28,474 bases of DNA, from IMG/VR virus record IMGVR_UViG_3300034095_001209, positions 1 through 28,474 of that record. One strand, 5' to 3'. How positions within the stretch are numbered: position 1 is the stretch's first letter; every line of letters begins with the position of its first letter. The notes beneath the pieces were generated by a model, which saw nothing but the letters and a program-made list of their open reading frames with translations, did no database searches and was not told the DNA's origin. This document shows, piece by piece, positions 7,046-14,975 of this stretch. The DNA is from a virus. The translations under genes and the position numbers were made by a program.

Positions 7046-8713
7046 ATGGAAATGACAAATCTATATAAATGGACTTACGATAAGTTTGTAGTACATAAAG
7101 CTTCAGATACTAACACCATCGAACAGAATGATAGTTCTAAAAGAGTTAAATGGGATATAGAGTCCGTATCTGAAGTTGATACGGAAGTATTAAAAAAAGT
7201 TTACGGTGATTTGTTATACAAGGTAACGGTAAATAATGTTACTTTTGTTTGCGACTCCAACGATGATAAAGTATCTTTGAAAATATACAGTACTATAAGG
7301 CGAAGAGGTTTTGGTATTAGATACTTCAAAGTAAGACGAGAGATTGTATTTGTTACTTATAATTTTAAAACTAACAATTTATATTGTGGTAATATTTTAA
7401 AAAGTAATAAGCGTACGATTCAAAAAAAAATTTACTGTAATAAGTTCGGTGAGGTTGGATTACAGAGACATATGTTAATGTTTCACAACATAATTAAAGA
7501 TTGTTTTCAAAATACAAATCCAAATCCTTTTTTTATTCAAACAGCTCTTATTGGAAAAGTTGGTGATGACCCCAAAGAAAAAAGTATTTTGTTAGACGCA
7601 ATCAAGGTTTTTTTTAATAAAATAATGGATAAGGCTCAAGTTGAATTAAAGTATGATTCAACATTACAGTATCAATTTTTTAAATTATATTTAAAAACCA
7701 ATGATGTCAAATATCACGACATGATTAATGATTATGTTGAATGGAGTTTACCCAAGAAACTTTTAAAAAAACATAAGAACTATGTTGATGCTTTTATGGA
7801 TTATTATAAATTCAAGGGAAAGAAAATCAAAAAATATATGAACCAAATTCCAAAAATAGATTGGTTCAATCTTAGTTGGTCATACAGAACATTAGGTATC
7901 GATTACTTCAACAAAATAGATAAAAAGTTTTTTAAATACAATAATAACTCTTCATATTATTTGACTAATAATTTATTTAATAATCCTGATAAGTTGACGA
8001 ACTTTGAAAAATCCAAAGTTGTTAATGCTATTAATTCTGAAGTCCCATTATCTACAATTATTGACCATTTACAGACAATAAAAAAATTAAAAGAAAAATA
8101 CAATCATGAATTTAAAATGAGGTTTACCGACCTCAGTTCTTTTAATTCGGAACATTATGAGATTTCCGAATTATACACTTCGTATAAAAAAGGTATTGTT
8201 GTAAGGTCCTATGGTGATTTTGCTGAAGAACAAATATCAGAATCAATCATGGGATTCAACATTGATTATTTTCCGGTTGTATTAAAAACTACCGGTGAGT
8301 TTAATGAAGAATCACAAAATCAACAAAATTGTGTTAGAACATATTCTGAAAAACCTAACTGTATAATTATATCTCTAAGGGCTGGTTCACATAACTCAAA
8401 CGAAAGGGCGACTATAGAATATAGATTCAGAAGGAAGGAAATGATAAGAGCACAATCACGTGGTAAGTTCAACAGGGGTTTGGAAACTTCATGGGATTTA
8501 CCTTTGGAGATTTTGGACAAAAGAGTTAAATCGCTTTGGCGTAATATGACATTAACACTTCCACGTATGAAGAAGGAAACTATGAATGGTAAATTAATTA
8601 AACAATATATTTCTATGTTTGATGAAAAAAATCCAATTATCGTTGAACCTATATGGGATGAACAGATAGATTATGATGGTGATGAAAATTTATTTTTAGA
8701 TTTTGTTGGTTAA
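7046..8713 (+). CDS. PcfJ-like protein, 555 aa
   Basis: The C-terminal third carries the pattern of PcfJ-like proteins: ESQNQQNCVRTY (C429), IIISLRAG, RATIEYRF, then IRAQSRGKFN, which matches the NCV-Y / R-T-E / Q-G-N order. PcfJ-like proteins were first noted on the conjugative plasmid pCF10 and are frequent on phages and plasmids, but their biochemical role is unsettled. The first 350 residues are lysine- and asparagine-rich with little recognisable structure. The start is either ATG 7046 or ATG 7052. The Cys-centred motif resembles the WCT motif of the two proteins at 5347 and 13333, which hints at a related fold (inference). Confidence 0.7.
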   Translation: MEMTNLYKWTYDKFVVHKASDTNTIEQNDSSKRVKWDIESVSEVDTEVLKKVYGDLLYKVTVNNVTFVCDSNDDKVSLKIYSTIRRRGFGIRYFKVRREIVFVTYNFKTNNLYCGNILKSNKRTIQKKIYCNKFGEVGLQRHMLMFHNIIKDCFQNTNPNPFFIQTALIGKVGDDPKEKSILLDAIKVFFNKIMDKAQVELKYDSTLQYQFFKLYLKTNDVKYHDMINDYVEWSLPKKLLKKHKNYVDAFMDYYKFKGKKIKKYMNQIPKIDWFNLSWSYRTLGIDYFNKIDKKFFKYNNNSSYYLTNNLFNNPDKLTNFEKSKVVNAINSEVPLSTIIDHLQTIKKLKEKYNHEFKMRFTDLSSFNSEHYEISELYTSYKKGIVVRSYGDFAEEQISESIMGFNIDYFPVVLKTTGEFNEESQNQQNCVRTYSEKPNCIIISLRAGSHNSNERATIEYRFRRKEMIRAQSRGKFNRGLETSWDLPLEILDKRVKSLWRNMTLTLPRMKKETMNGKLIKQYISMFDEKNPIIVEPIWDEQIDYDGDENLFLDFVG

Positions 8714-8728
8714 ATAAAAACTTTGATA

Positions 8729-8736
8729 TATATTTG
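8729..8736 (+). promoter_or_regulatory. Host-type TATATTTG box for the small basic protein gene
   Basis: TATATTTG is preceded by TTTG at 8702-8705 with a longer than usual 23-nt gap. The start codon is 22 nt downstream, and a terminator closes this one-gene unit. Confidence 0.55.
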
Positions 8737-8758
8737 TAGTCTAAAATAAAAACTCAAA

Positions 8759-8902
8759 ATGGCAAAAGTAAAATCAAACACCTCAGCATCGTTCAAAGAA
8801 CGTTCACAAGTTTCACGTCCTGGAGTTCATGCGAAAACCAAGACATCACGGTCAAAGAATTCTAAAAACTATAAGAAAGCTTATCGTGGTCAGGGTCATT
8901 AA
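8759..8902 (+). CDS. Small basic protein, 47 aa, conserved Bacteroidetes type
   Basis: The product is rich in Lys, Arg, Ser and Thr, with no acidic stretch and with the phrases GVHAKTKTSRSK and YKKAYRGQGH. By recollection, very similar 45-50 residue proteins occur in Bacteroidetes chromosomes and phages without known function. The composition suggests nucleic acid or ribosome binding. It stands in its own transcription unit between a TATATTTG box and a strong terminator, which argues for substantial separate expression. Confidence 0.75.
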   Translation: MAKVKSNTSASFKERSQVSRPGVHAKTKTSRSKNSKNYKKAYRGQGH

Positions 8903-8924
8903 TATTAAAAAAAGTTAAAGTTTT

Positions 8925-8957
8925 GGGCACACTCTTAACGGGTGTGCTCTTTTTTTA
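8925..8957 (+). terminator. Intrinsic terminator after the small basic protein gene
   Basis: GGGCACAC and GTGTGCTC form an 8-bp stem (one G-T pair) with a 9-nt loop and are followed by seven T residues. Confidence 0.9.
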
Positions 8958-8983
8958 TTTGTAAATTAAATTATTTTTAAACA

Positions 8984-10102
8984 ATGAAAGTTAAATTAGA
9001 ATATGTTTGGTTGGATGGTTATACACCTGAACCAAATCTACGTAGCAAAGTCAAAGTATGTGATTTAGAATTAGTTTCAGTTGAAGTACTACCAGAATGG
9101 TCATTCGATGGGTCATCAACTAAACAAGCCGAAGGACATTTCTCTGACTGTATATTAAAACCTGTAAGAGTTTATGAAAATCCTTTGAATAATGGATATA
9201 TAGAATCTTATTTGGTTTTGTGTGAAGTCATGAATCCTGACGGAACACCACACTCAAGTAATACAAGAGCACTTGTTGGTGATGATAAACCTGACCTATG
9301 GTTTGGATACGAACAAGAGTACACTATCATGCAAACTGGAAGACCTTTGGGATTTCCTCACAACGGTTACCCTGAACCTCAAGGTAAATACTATTGTGGT
9401 GTTGGTAATGGACAAGTCAATGGACGTGAGTTTGTTGATAAACATATGGAGAACTGTATCGAGGCGGGTATAGAGATTACAGGTACAAATGCTGAAGTTC
9501 TTTTAGGTCAGTGGGAATACCAAGTATTCTCAAAAGGTAAATTAAAGGCTGGTGACGACCTGTGGATTTCAAGATACATTCTTCAACAAATGTCTGAAGA
9601 GTATGTTTATGATATTGAGTTACACCCAAAACCTGTAATGGGTGATTGGAATGGCTCAGGTCTACACTGTAACTTCTCAAATGACAAGATGAGAAACGAG
9701 GGTGGTGAAGAATACTTTAAAAATATTTTTAGAGCTTTTGATAGTCGTCATGATTTACACATTCAAAATTATGGTTCAGATAACAACTTACGTTTGACGG
9801 GTAAACATGAAACACAATCTATTGACAAGTTTAGTTGGGGAATATCTGATAGAGGTTCATCTATTCGTGTACCTTTATCAACAGCTAAAGAATGGAAAGG
9901 TTATATTGAAGACCGTCGTCCAGCATCTAACGGTGACCCATATAAGATTTGTAAAGTTATTAGTGAAACTTTAGATTATGCTGAACATCTTAACCACATC
10001 AAACATAATATGGAAGACAAGGATATCACAATACCTGTACTTATTGATAATATGGATTCTTTTGAAGAAAAATTAAGAGAAGAATATTCCAAAAGAGATT
10101 AA
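8984..10102 (+). CDS. glnA: Type II (eukaryote-like) glutamine synthetase, 372 aa
   Basis: The protein makes glutamine from glutamate, ammonia and ATP. It matches type II glutamine synthetases in length and motifs: LEYVWLDG, PEWSFDGSSTKQAEG, LVLCEV, WFGYEQEYT, NAEVLLGQWEYQV, GDWNGSGLHCNFS, NNLRLTGKHET, DRGSSIRVP and YIEDRRPASNGDPY. These cover the metal, ATP and glutamate sites, so it looks catalytically intact. Type II enzymes are found in eukaryotes and some bacteria, including Bacteroidetes. Carriage by a phage is unusual and suggests an auxiliary metabolic gene that supports nucleotide or protein synthesis. The stop overlaps the next ATG (TAATG), and the operon continues into thioredoxin and glutaredoxin. 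Confidence 0.95.
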   Translation: MKVKLEYVWLDGYTPEPNLRSKVKVCDLELVSVEVLPEWSFDGSSTKQAEGHFSDCILKPVRVYENPLNNGYIESYLVLCEVMNPDGTPHSSNTRALVGDDKPDLWFGYEQEYTIMQTGRPLGFPHNGYPEPQGKYYCGVGNGQVNGREFVDKHMENCIEAGIEITGTNAEVLLGQWEYQVFSKGKLKAGDDLWISRYILQQMSEEYVYDIELHPKPVMGDWNGSGLHCNFSNDKMRNEGGEEYFKNIFRAFDSRHDLHIQNYGSDNNLRLTGKHETQSIDKFSWGISDRGSSIRVPLSTAKEWKGYIEDRRPASNGDPYKICKVISETLDYAEHLNHIKHNMEDKDITIPVLIDNMDSFEEKLREEYSKRD

Positions 10103-10482
10103 TGGATAATAACAAAGTACCTGAATATATTATTGACCGAGTTAATAAAGAACTCGGTCAATATCCTTGTATCCTACAAACAAACTTCTTTAAGGAAGAG
10201 GCAATTGCGGTATTAGAAAAGAACTCAGAAGAGTCTTGGTTCAATCACTATACTGATGATGTTAAATTCTATAAACTTGAAGGATTGATTAAGTATTCAG
10301 ACACTAACATCTATATTTATTACAAGAGAAAAAGCTCCGATGAGAATGTTTTTCGGTTCGTATTTCTAATCAATTCAAATCAAAAAGACACATGTCTTTT
10401 TATGATACATAAATTAAAACAATATAAAGTACAAGATTTTTATGCAAATTCTAACATCACAACAACTGAGAGAAAAAATTAA
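10102..10482 (+). CDS. Unknown protein, 126 aa, between glutamine synthetase and thioredoxin
   Basis: The ATG overlaps the glutamine synthetase stop by one base, and the end overlaps the thioredoxin gene by 41 nt, so it is firmly part of this operon. The middle has a strand-rich pattern (NIYIYYKRK, VFRFVFLINSN) after a helical N-terminus. No motif or family is recognised. The operon position alone would suggest a nucleotide, redox or nitrogen-related role, but nothing in the sequence confirms that. Confidence 0.65.
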   Translation: MDNNKVPEYIIDRVNKELGQYPCILQTNFFKEEAIAVLEKNSEESWFNHYTDDVKFYKLEGLIKYSDTNIYIYYKRKSSDENVFRFVFLINSNQKDTCLFMIHKLKQYKVQDFYANSNITTTERKN

Positions 10483-10762
10483 TTCAGGTGAAAACTTCAT
10501 CGTAGATATGTATGCCGACTGGTGTGGACCCTGTAGAATATTGGGACCTATTTTTGAAAAATTCGCAAAACAACTTGAATCTGATGGTTCTAGTGTCGGA
10601 GCATATAAATTTAACATTGAGAGTGACAAGGAACTCGCCGTTGAACTTGGGGTTCGTTCAATCCCAACAATCAAAGCCTTCAGTTCTGGTAATGTGGTAT
10701 CAACTAAGGTTGGTATACTACAAGAGTCACAACTTAAAGAATTAGTATCTGAAGTATTCTAA
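10442..10762 (+). CDS. trxA: Thioredoxin, 106 aa
   Basis: The thioredoxin fold is complete: the active site DWCGPC (WCGPC at residues 27-31) follows the strand FIVDMYA, and the cis-proline loop RSIPTIKAF is present. Thioredoxins reduce disulfides in ribonucleotide reductase and other targets, and T7-type phages also use host thioredoxin as a polymerase clamp. Here the neighbour is a glutaredoxin, and a thymidylate synthase lies 15 kb away, which fits a role in supplying deoxynucleotides. The gene starts inside the preceding unknown gene and its stop overlaps the glutaredoxin ATG (TAATG). Confidence 0.93.
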   Translation: MQILTSQQLREKINSGENFIVDMYADWCGPCRILGPIFEKFAKQLESDGSSVGAYKFNIESDKELAVELGVRSIPTIKAFSSGNVVSTKVGILQESQLKELVSEVF

Positions 10763-11040
10763 TGAAAAAGGTAATCCTTTACACCATGAAAGGTTGTCCC
10801 TGGTGTCAGATAATGAAAGACGAACTCAAAGAAGCTCGAGTTAAATACGTCGAAAGAGACATTGACGACCACAAAGATGAATATGATATCCTTGTTGAAG
10901 CAACATCAAATGATTATTTACCAGCTCTTATGTTGATAACAATCAACAAAGGTGAATCGTCGGATGTAAAACTTATGGTACCCGACAGAGATTTTAAAGA
11001 AATATCCGAGGCGGTTGAAAAAGTTAAAAACTATCTTTAA
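10762..11040 (+). CDS. Glutaredoxin, 92 aa
   Basis: The N-terminal strand KVILYTM is followed by the active site GCPWC (CPWC at residues 12-15). A YLPALMLI segment stands where the TVP-type cis-proline loop normally lies, so that loop is slightly divergent. Length is normal. Glutaredoxins donate electrons from glutathione or thioredoxin reductase to ribonucleotide reductase. Its ATG overlaps the thioredoxin stop, and a strong terminator ends the operon. Confidence 0.88.
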   Translation: MKKVILYTMKGCPWCQIMKDELKEARVKYVERDIDDHKDEYDILVEATSNDYLPALMLITINKGESSDVKLMVPDRDFKEISEAVEKVKNYL

Positions 11041-11068
11041 AAAAAAGGGACCCTAAGGTCCCTTTTTT
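11041..11068 (+). terminator. Bidirectional intrinsic terminator between converging operons
   Basis: GGGACC and GGTCCC form a stem with a CTAA loop, flanked by six A residues on the left and six T residues on the right. It can stop the glutaredoxin operon on the plus strand and the minus-strand gene that ends at 11067. Confidence 0.9.
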
Positions 11069-11789
11069 ACATTAATATCATTTCGGAGGTTTTATCTCGT
11101 TTTTTCCAAGAATAATTGTCTCTAACAAAAATCTCATCCTCAAAGTTGTAATTATTCAAATCCAAGTGATTGATAATCTCATTCATCTTGAATGGAAATA
11201 AGTCTCTAACTAAAGATTCCAACCATTCATTAGAAACTATTAAATTGGATGGAATAAAACTTATATCAATATTTTCTTCATCAATGTTTTCAAGTAAGTG
11301 TTGTCTACCATTCATTGAAATTGTGATTCTATTACACAAATTCCTTTCAATTAGGTTGTACGAGATATACTTCAAAAGTACCAAGTATGTTTTTATTGTA
11401 TTTACGGATAAACCAAAATATTCATCTGAAACGATTGGTTGATTTTTAGGTGAACTATCATCTTTAAAGTCCAATGAACTATTATAAAAACTTTCCATTA
11501 TGTTTAAATGATTCAACGTATACTCATTGTATGAAATCAAATCAATAAAGTTTAATGGTTTATAATTTTCATCGTTTGTTTTTAAAACCATATACTTGTT
11601 TACTACCTCACTAATATTAATTGGGGTAGTTAATGTTGTCATACCATCAACAACAAAAAAATTATTATGTTTAGTTACAAAGATTCTTGTTTTATTGTTT
11701 TGTTCTATTTTTTTAAATTCTTCAATTATAATATTGGCTATTAAATTACATAAATTTTTTCCTTTTAATTTAGAGTAGACATTGTCCAT
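11067..11789 (-). CDS. Unknown protein, 240 aa, weak resemblance to SAM synthetase N-terminus
   Basis: A minus-strand frame rich in Asn, Ile and Leu. Residues about 11-65 (LCNLIANIIIEEF, then TRIFVTKHNNFFVVDGMT, then PINISEVV) follow the order of the S-adenosylmethionine synthetase N-terminal domain: a D-Q/D helix, then a VA-E strand, then GE-T, then VDI. The catalytic residues of that enzyme are not preserved, so this is at best a distant or decayed relative. The remaining residues show no motif. A TATTTATA box lies 58 nt upstream on the same strand (11848-11855). The convergent terminator lies at its 3' end. Confidence 0.55.
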   Translation of the reverse strand: MDNVYSKLKGKNLCNLIANIIIEEFKKIEQNNKTRIFVTKHNNFFVVDGMTTLTTPINISEVVNKYMVLKTNDENYKPLNFIDLISYNEYTLNHLNIMESFYNSSLDFKDDSSPKNQPIVSDEYFGLSVNTIKTYLVLLKYISYNLIERNLCNRITISMNGRQHLLENIDEENIDISFIPSNLIVSNEWLESLVRDLFPFKMNEIINHLDLNNYNFEDEIFVRDNYSWKKRDKTSEMILM

Positions 11790-11901
11790 TTTTGATTTAA
11801 TTTTTTTAAGTATTTATTGACTCAATAGTATTAAAACTTTTTAACACTATAAATAAAAAATTATAAAAAATATAATATAAATTAAAAAAAGAAAAATTCA
11901 G

Positions 11902-12876
11902 TTAGATATAATCTGAATACAAATCATTGATTTGTTTTTCTAATAAACGGTAGTCAGGGTATTCGGGAGCTCTAAAATCCAAATAGTCTTCAGTTTCATT
12001 AAACCAATCTTGGATAACATTTTCCAAATTTCCTTGATACTCAAATTGATTATCAGGTTCGGTAACGTGCATATTGATGTATTCAGGTACTATTCTTTTC
12101 AATAGATTAGTGACATCAACTCTGAATGTTTCTTTATTTACTATAGTTCCATCAATCTTTTTGATTTGGCTAGTTATATAGTCACCCCACTTTTCAGTAC
12201 CAAAGAAATCTTTTAATTCTCTATTAACCAAGTTATAAATTTCTTCTTCGTATGCGTAGTTCTCGGCAGTTGAATAAAGACTTGTAAGGTTAGACGACAG
12301 TTCATCATCTAACTTAGAAATCATATCTGATAATTCATTTTTTGTGGTATTTTTCATGAATTCTTGGGTGATTATCTCACCATCATATTCTTCACCTTCA
12401 TGTTCTACAAAAAACTTATGTAACAAATTATCAAAGTTTCCTTCATCTAATTCTTCGACCACCGTTGACACATCAACACTATCATTATTATACCAATCCG
12501 ATGGTTCGTCTGACAGTACTCTTTTTGCAACATCTCTAGCGGTACCGTCCCTTCCTCTATCATCAAAGAACTCTGATAAATCATCTCTACTCATTATCAT
12601 GTAATACTTGTCACCTTCTTTTTTTACATCAGTTAAAAATTCATCAACAACATAGTCAATTGTAGATTGAGGATTTTTGTTATACAGAATCTGAAGGTAT
12701 GCTTGAGGTATTTCCTCCATAAAGAAATTCGTAACGTAATACATAGACACATCCATTTTCTTTTCCAAGAAATCGTAAAAAGAAATGTAGTCGTCGTTGA
12801 ATACTTTTTTGACAAAGTCTTTTATCATACTGTATTCCTGCTCAATGAATAGGTCGTTTAATTGGTCGATTGTCAT
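11902..12876 (-). CDS. Unknown acidic protein, 324 aa
   Basis: A long minus-strand frame, strongly acidic, with many Asp-Tyr and Asp-Trp combinations (SDWYNNDSVD, DYLDFRAPEYPDYR) and no signal peptide or membrane span. The composition resembles the acidic C-terminal half of the protein at 13333 (NDWVSESPEDYID). The two may bind the same kind of partner, though I cannot align them convincingly. A TATTTATA box ends 3 nt before its ATG, the same spacing as in the HELQH gene. An acidic DNA-mimic or structural protein is possible but unproven. Confidence 0.65.
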   Translation of the reverse strand: MTIDQLNDLFIEQEYSMIKDFVKKVFNDDYISFYDFLEKKMDVSMYYVTNFFMEEIPQAYLQILYNKNPQSTIDYVVDEFLTDVKKEGDKYYMIMSRDDLSEFFDDRGRDGTARDVAKRVLSDEPSDWYNNDSVDVSTVVEELDEGNFDNLLHKFFVEHEGEEYDGEIITQEFMKNTTKNELSDMISKLDDELSSNLTSLYSTAENYAYEEEIYNLVNRELKDFFGTEKWGDYITSQIKKIDGTIVNKETFRVDVTNLLKRIVPEYINMHVTEPDNQFEYQGNLENVIQDWFNETEDYLDFRAPEYPDYRLLEKQINDLYSDYI

Positions 12877-12879
12877 ATC

Positions 12880-12887
12880 TATAAATA
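12880..12887 (-). promoter_or_regulatory. TATTTATA box before the acidic 324-aa gene
   Basis: On the minus strand TATATTTATAG lies 3 nt before the ATG at 12876, directly downstream of the terminator of the preceding minus-strand gene. This places a new transcription start exactly where one is needed. Confidence 0.5.
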
Positions 12888-12888
12888 T

Positions 12889-12913
12889 AAAAAAAGGGGA
12901 AAACTTCCCCTTT
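12889..12913 (-). terminator. Intrinsic terminator after the 44-aa gene
   Basis: On the minus strand GGGGAA and TTCCCC form a 6-bp stem with a GTT loop, extended by AAA/TTT pairs, and are followed by a run of seven T residues. It lies 27 nt past the stop at 12940. Confidence 0.85.
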
Positions 12914-12939
12914 GATAAAATTAAAGAAAAAATAGTGTA

Positions 12940-13074
12940 TTACTTTTTCTCGTAATACTTTTCTACAGTTTTCTTAATGGCGTTTTGCACCACTTGTGAA
13001 GCCGAACTCTGTTGTGTTTGAACAGTCTGTTGTGTAGCCTGACCCTGATTTTTGTTTTTACATCCGCAACCCAT
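12940..13074 (-). CDS. Small Gln-rich protein with MGCGCK start, 44 aa
   Basis: The product begins MGCGCKNKNQ, continues as a Gln/Thr/Ser-rich linker (ATQQTVQTQQSSASQ) and ends with a basic amphipathic helix (NAIKKTVEKYYEKK). The paired cysteines at residues 3 and 5 next to the start could bind metal. By recollection, tiny proteins with an MGCGCK start are frequent in Bacteroidetes phages. The unit has its own terminator and a TATTTATG box 38 nt upstream (13113-13120). The function is unknown. Confidence 0.65.
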   Translation of the reverse strand: MGCGCKNKNQGQATQQTVQTQQSSASQVVQNAIKKTVEKYYEKK

Positions 13075-13186
13075 GATTATTTATTTTTTTTGGTTTTATT
13101 TTAGATTATATACATAAATATATTCGATTTGTTTTTACAGTAAATAATTCAAAAAAATAGGATTTTATTTATTTAGTTTGTAGGTT

Positions 13187-13312
13187 GTGGTTCCTGTGAT
13201 ATTCCAATATTATCAGAGATATTATAACCAAGAATTTGTTGATTTGGTTTACAACAATTTAAAAGATTACTTTGAATACTTCGGTTATTCAAAAGATTCT
13301 TGGGTATTGTAA
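13187..13312 (+). CDS. Possible 41-aa ORF or gene remnant
   Basis: The stretch 13075-13332 has no strong gene. An open frame from a GTG at 13187 to TAA at 13310-13312 encodes an aromatic-rich peptide (QYYQRYYNQ, LKDYFEYFGYSKDSWVL) that looks protein-like. It lacks an ATG and an obvious promoter, and the codon before it is a stop. It may be a short real gene or the 3' remnant of a lost gene. The TATTTATC box of the next gene begins right after its stop. Confidence 0.25.
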   Translation: MVPVIFQYYQRYYNQEFVDLVYNNLKDYFEYFGYSKDSWVL

Positions 13313-13320
13313 TATTTATC
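13313..13320 (+). promoter_or_regulatory. TATTTATC box before the second WCT-motif gene
   Basis: AATATTTATC lies 12 nt before the ATG at 13333. It is a one-base variant of the TATTTATA box found at comparable distances before other leader-carrying genes. Confidence 0.4.
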
Positions 13321-13332
13321 TTAAAACATTTT

Positions 13333-14934
13333 ATGAGTTTGGGTAAAGTATTGTTAGAGGGTAGAAGGGAAGACTTCATTCAGAAGTACAGAGGTAAGTT
13401 CAATTTGGAACAATTGAAGAGTATTATCGCATCTGCCACTCAACTTTCACAGAATCTAAAGTTTATTGATTTCTTGGGTAGAAACATATCTCCTTTGAAC
13501 TTTGAACAAAACTTACAGGATGCTGTAAAATTAGTCCCTGAGTTTGTTCGTTATCAAGAAAACTTACCGGTGAAAGATATTAATCAATATGAGAGTATTG
13601 AGCAGTTAAGTGACGTTTTATCTACCCATACCAACAGACAAAGAAGAGACGTTGAATACAACGAAGGTGCCGTTAAAATTTATGAGGACGACAACTTTGT
13701 TGTTGTAAGTCCAACAACTCATGAGGGTTCTTGTTATTATGGTGCTGGTACCAAGTGGTGTACTGCAACAAGAGACTCCACAAAACACTTTGATAGTTAT
13801 AACTATAGAGGTAAGTTGTTCTATGTTATATCTAAAAAGATACCATCAGATAACAAATACTATAAGATTGCCATTTACAAATTATTTGATGACAGGGAGC
13901 AATACTATGATGCTGTTGATGATAATATTTCGGCTTATGATGTCCTAAAAGTATTTGGAGATACTTGGAAAAAAGTAATTGGGTCAATAAATAAATTTAT
14001 GTCTGAGAACTATTCAGATAAACAAAAGATATGGTCTGACCAAGCTACTGCAAATGCGGAAGAACAAAGAATTCGAAAAGAGGCTGAAGAGGCTAAACGT
14101 AGAAGAATTTTGGCAAGACAAGAGGAACTCCGTGAGAGTGATGCTTGGGCTGAGGGTAATTGTGATGATATCATTGCAACATCAGCAAGAGCAGTTTACC
14201 AATTAATTCAATCAGAAGGTGATGTTGAGGAAGGGGAGGACATTTACTATTTGGTTCGAGAAGAGTATAACCACTATAGTTTACCAGTATTCAAGTGGAT
14301 GGGTGAGACTCATAATAATGAATATGCTGTAGGGGATGATTCTGATGCTGATGAAGCTGCGTATGTAAACATAGATGAATTTGTTAGTGAAAACGGTATA
14401 AGAGCATTTAGAGAAGGTTTTGCCGATAATTACATTGATGTAAATGCTGTTACTTCTGTGGCTGAGGAATTGTATAATGATTGGGTTTCTGAATCGCCAG
14501 AAGATTATATAGATGAAGGTAGAAGACAACCAACTGAGAAACAACAACAATTCTTGGAGTTTTATAAAAAGAAACTTGAAGTTCTAAGAAAGAAATTAGA
14601 ACAAACAACAGACCCAGAAACAAAAGAAGATTTAGAAAATAATATAACGGAGGTTGAAGGTGAAATTGAAGAAATACAAGAAAACCCTGAGGGTGACTTT
14701 ACAGATGAAGATATTGAAAATGCGGTGGAAGCCTTAGTTAGTAATGTAGAATACGACCCGTTAGGATTTTTAAATGATTTTGATATGGAAGTTGAAAATT
14801 ATATAGACAGGGAGGCTTTGGTTAAAGGAGTTATTGAATCAGATGGCAGAGGTGTTGGATTAGCCGGATACGATGGTGAGGAACACGAACAAGAGGTGTG
14901 TGGTGAAACGTATTTTATATACCGAATAGATTAA
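13333..14934 (+). CDS. WCT-motif protein with coiled coils and acidic C-terminus, 533 aa
   Basis: The start, MSLGKVLLEGRRED, carries an L-L-E tripeptide within the first ten residues and resembles T4-type prohead-targeting leaders. Residues about 110-215 form the same domain as in the gene at 5347: SCYYGAGTKWCTATRD (W142-C143-T144), then GKLFYVISKK and YKIAIYKLFDDREQYYDAVDD. A charged coiled coil follows (EEQRIRKEAEEAKRRR). The long acidic region contains YVNIDEFVSENG and NDWVSESPEDYID, and a second coiled coil lies near residues 405-450. The ATG at 13333 is preferred because it follows the promoter-like box. A virion cargo or structural role is plausible; no activity is shown. Confidence 0.75.
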   Translation: MSLGKVLLEGRREDFIQKYRGKFNLEQLKSIIASATQLSQNLKFIDFLGRNISPLNFEQNLQDAVKLVPEFVRYQENLPVKDINQYESIEQLSDVLSTHTNRQRRDVEYNEGAVKIYEDDNFVVVSPTTHEGSCYYGAGTKWCTATRDSTKHFDSYNYRGKLFYVISKKIPSDNKYYKIAIYKLFDDREQYYDAVDDNISAYDVLKVFGDTWKKVIGSINKFMSENYSDKQKIWSDQATANAEEQRIRKEAEEAKRRRILARQEELRESDAWAEGNCDDIIATSARAVYQLIQSEGDVEEGEDIYYLVREEYNHYSLPVFKWMGETHNNEYAVGDDSDADEAAYVNIDEFVSENGIRAFREGFADNYIDVNAVTSVAEELYNDWVSESPEDYIDEGRRQPTEKQQQFLEFYKKKLEVLRKKLEQTTDPETKEDLENNITEVEGEIEEIQENPEGDFTDEDIENAVEALVSNVEYDPLGFLNDFDMEVENYIDREALVKGVIESDGRGVGLAGYDGEEHEQEVCGETYFIYRID

Positions 14935-14958
14935 TTCTATTTCAACTTTAAATTTTTT

Positions 14959-14966
14959 TATTTATA
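14959..14966 (+). promoter_or_regulatory. TATTTATA box before the 238-aa gene
   Basis: TTTATTTATACTATCC precedes the ATG at 14976, with 9 nt between the box and the start. This would drive the long operon that continues to 19711. Confidence 0.45.
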
Positions 14967-14975
14967 CTATCCTAT

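Noticed and set aside
8320-8520. Minus-strand frame inside the PcfJ-like gene
   Set aside because: It lies fully within the conserved C-terminal PcfJ-like segment and has no start signals, so it is a shadow frame.
14281-14550. Minus-strand hydrophobic frame opposite the WCT-motif gene
   Set aside because: It mirrors an acidic coding region of the plus strand, where antisense frames become hydrophobic; there is no promoter or start context.
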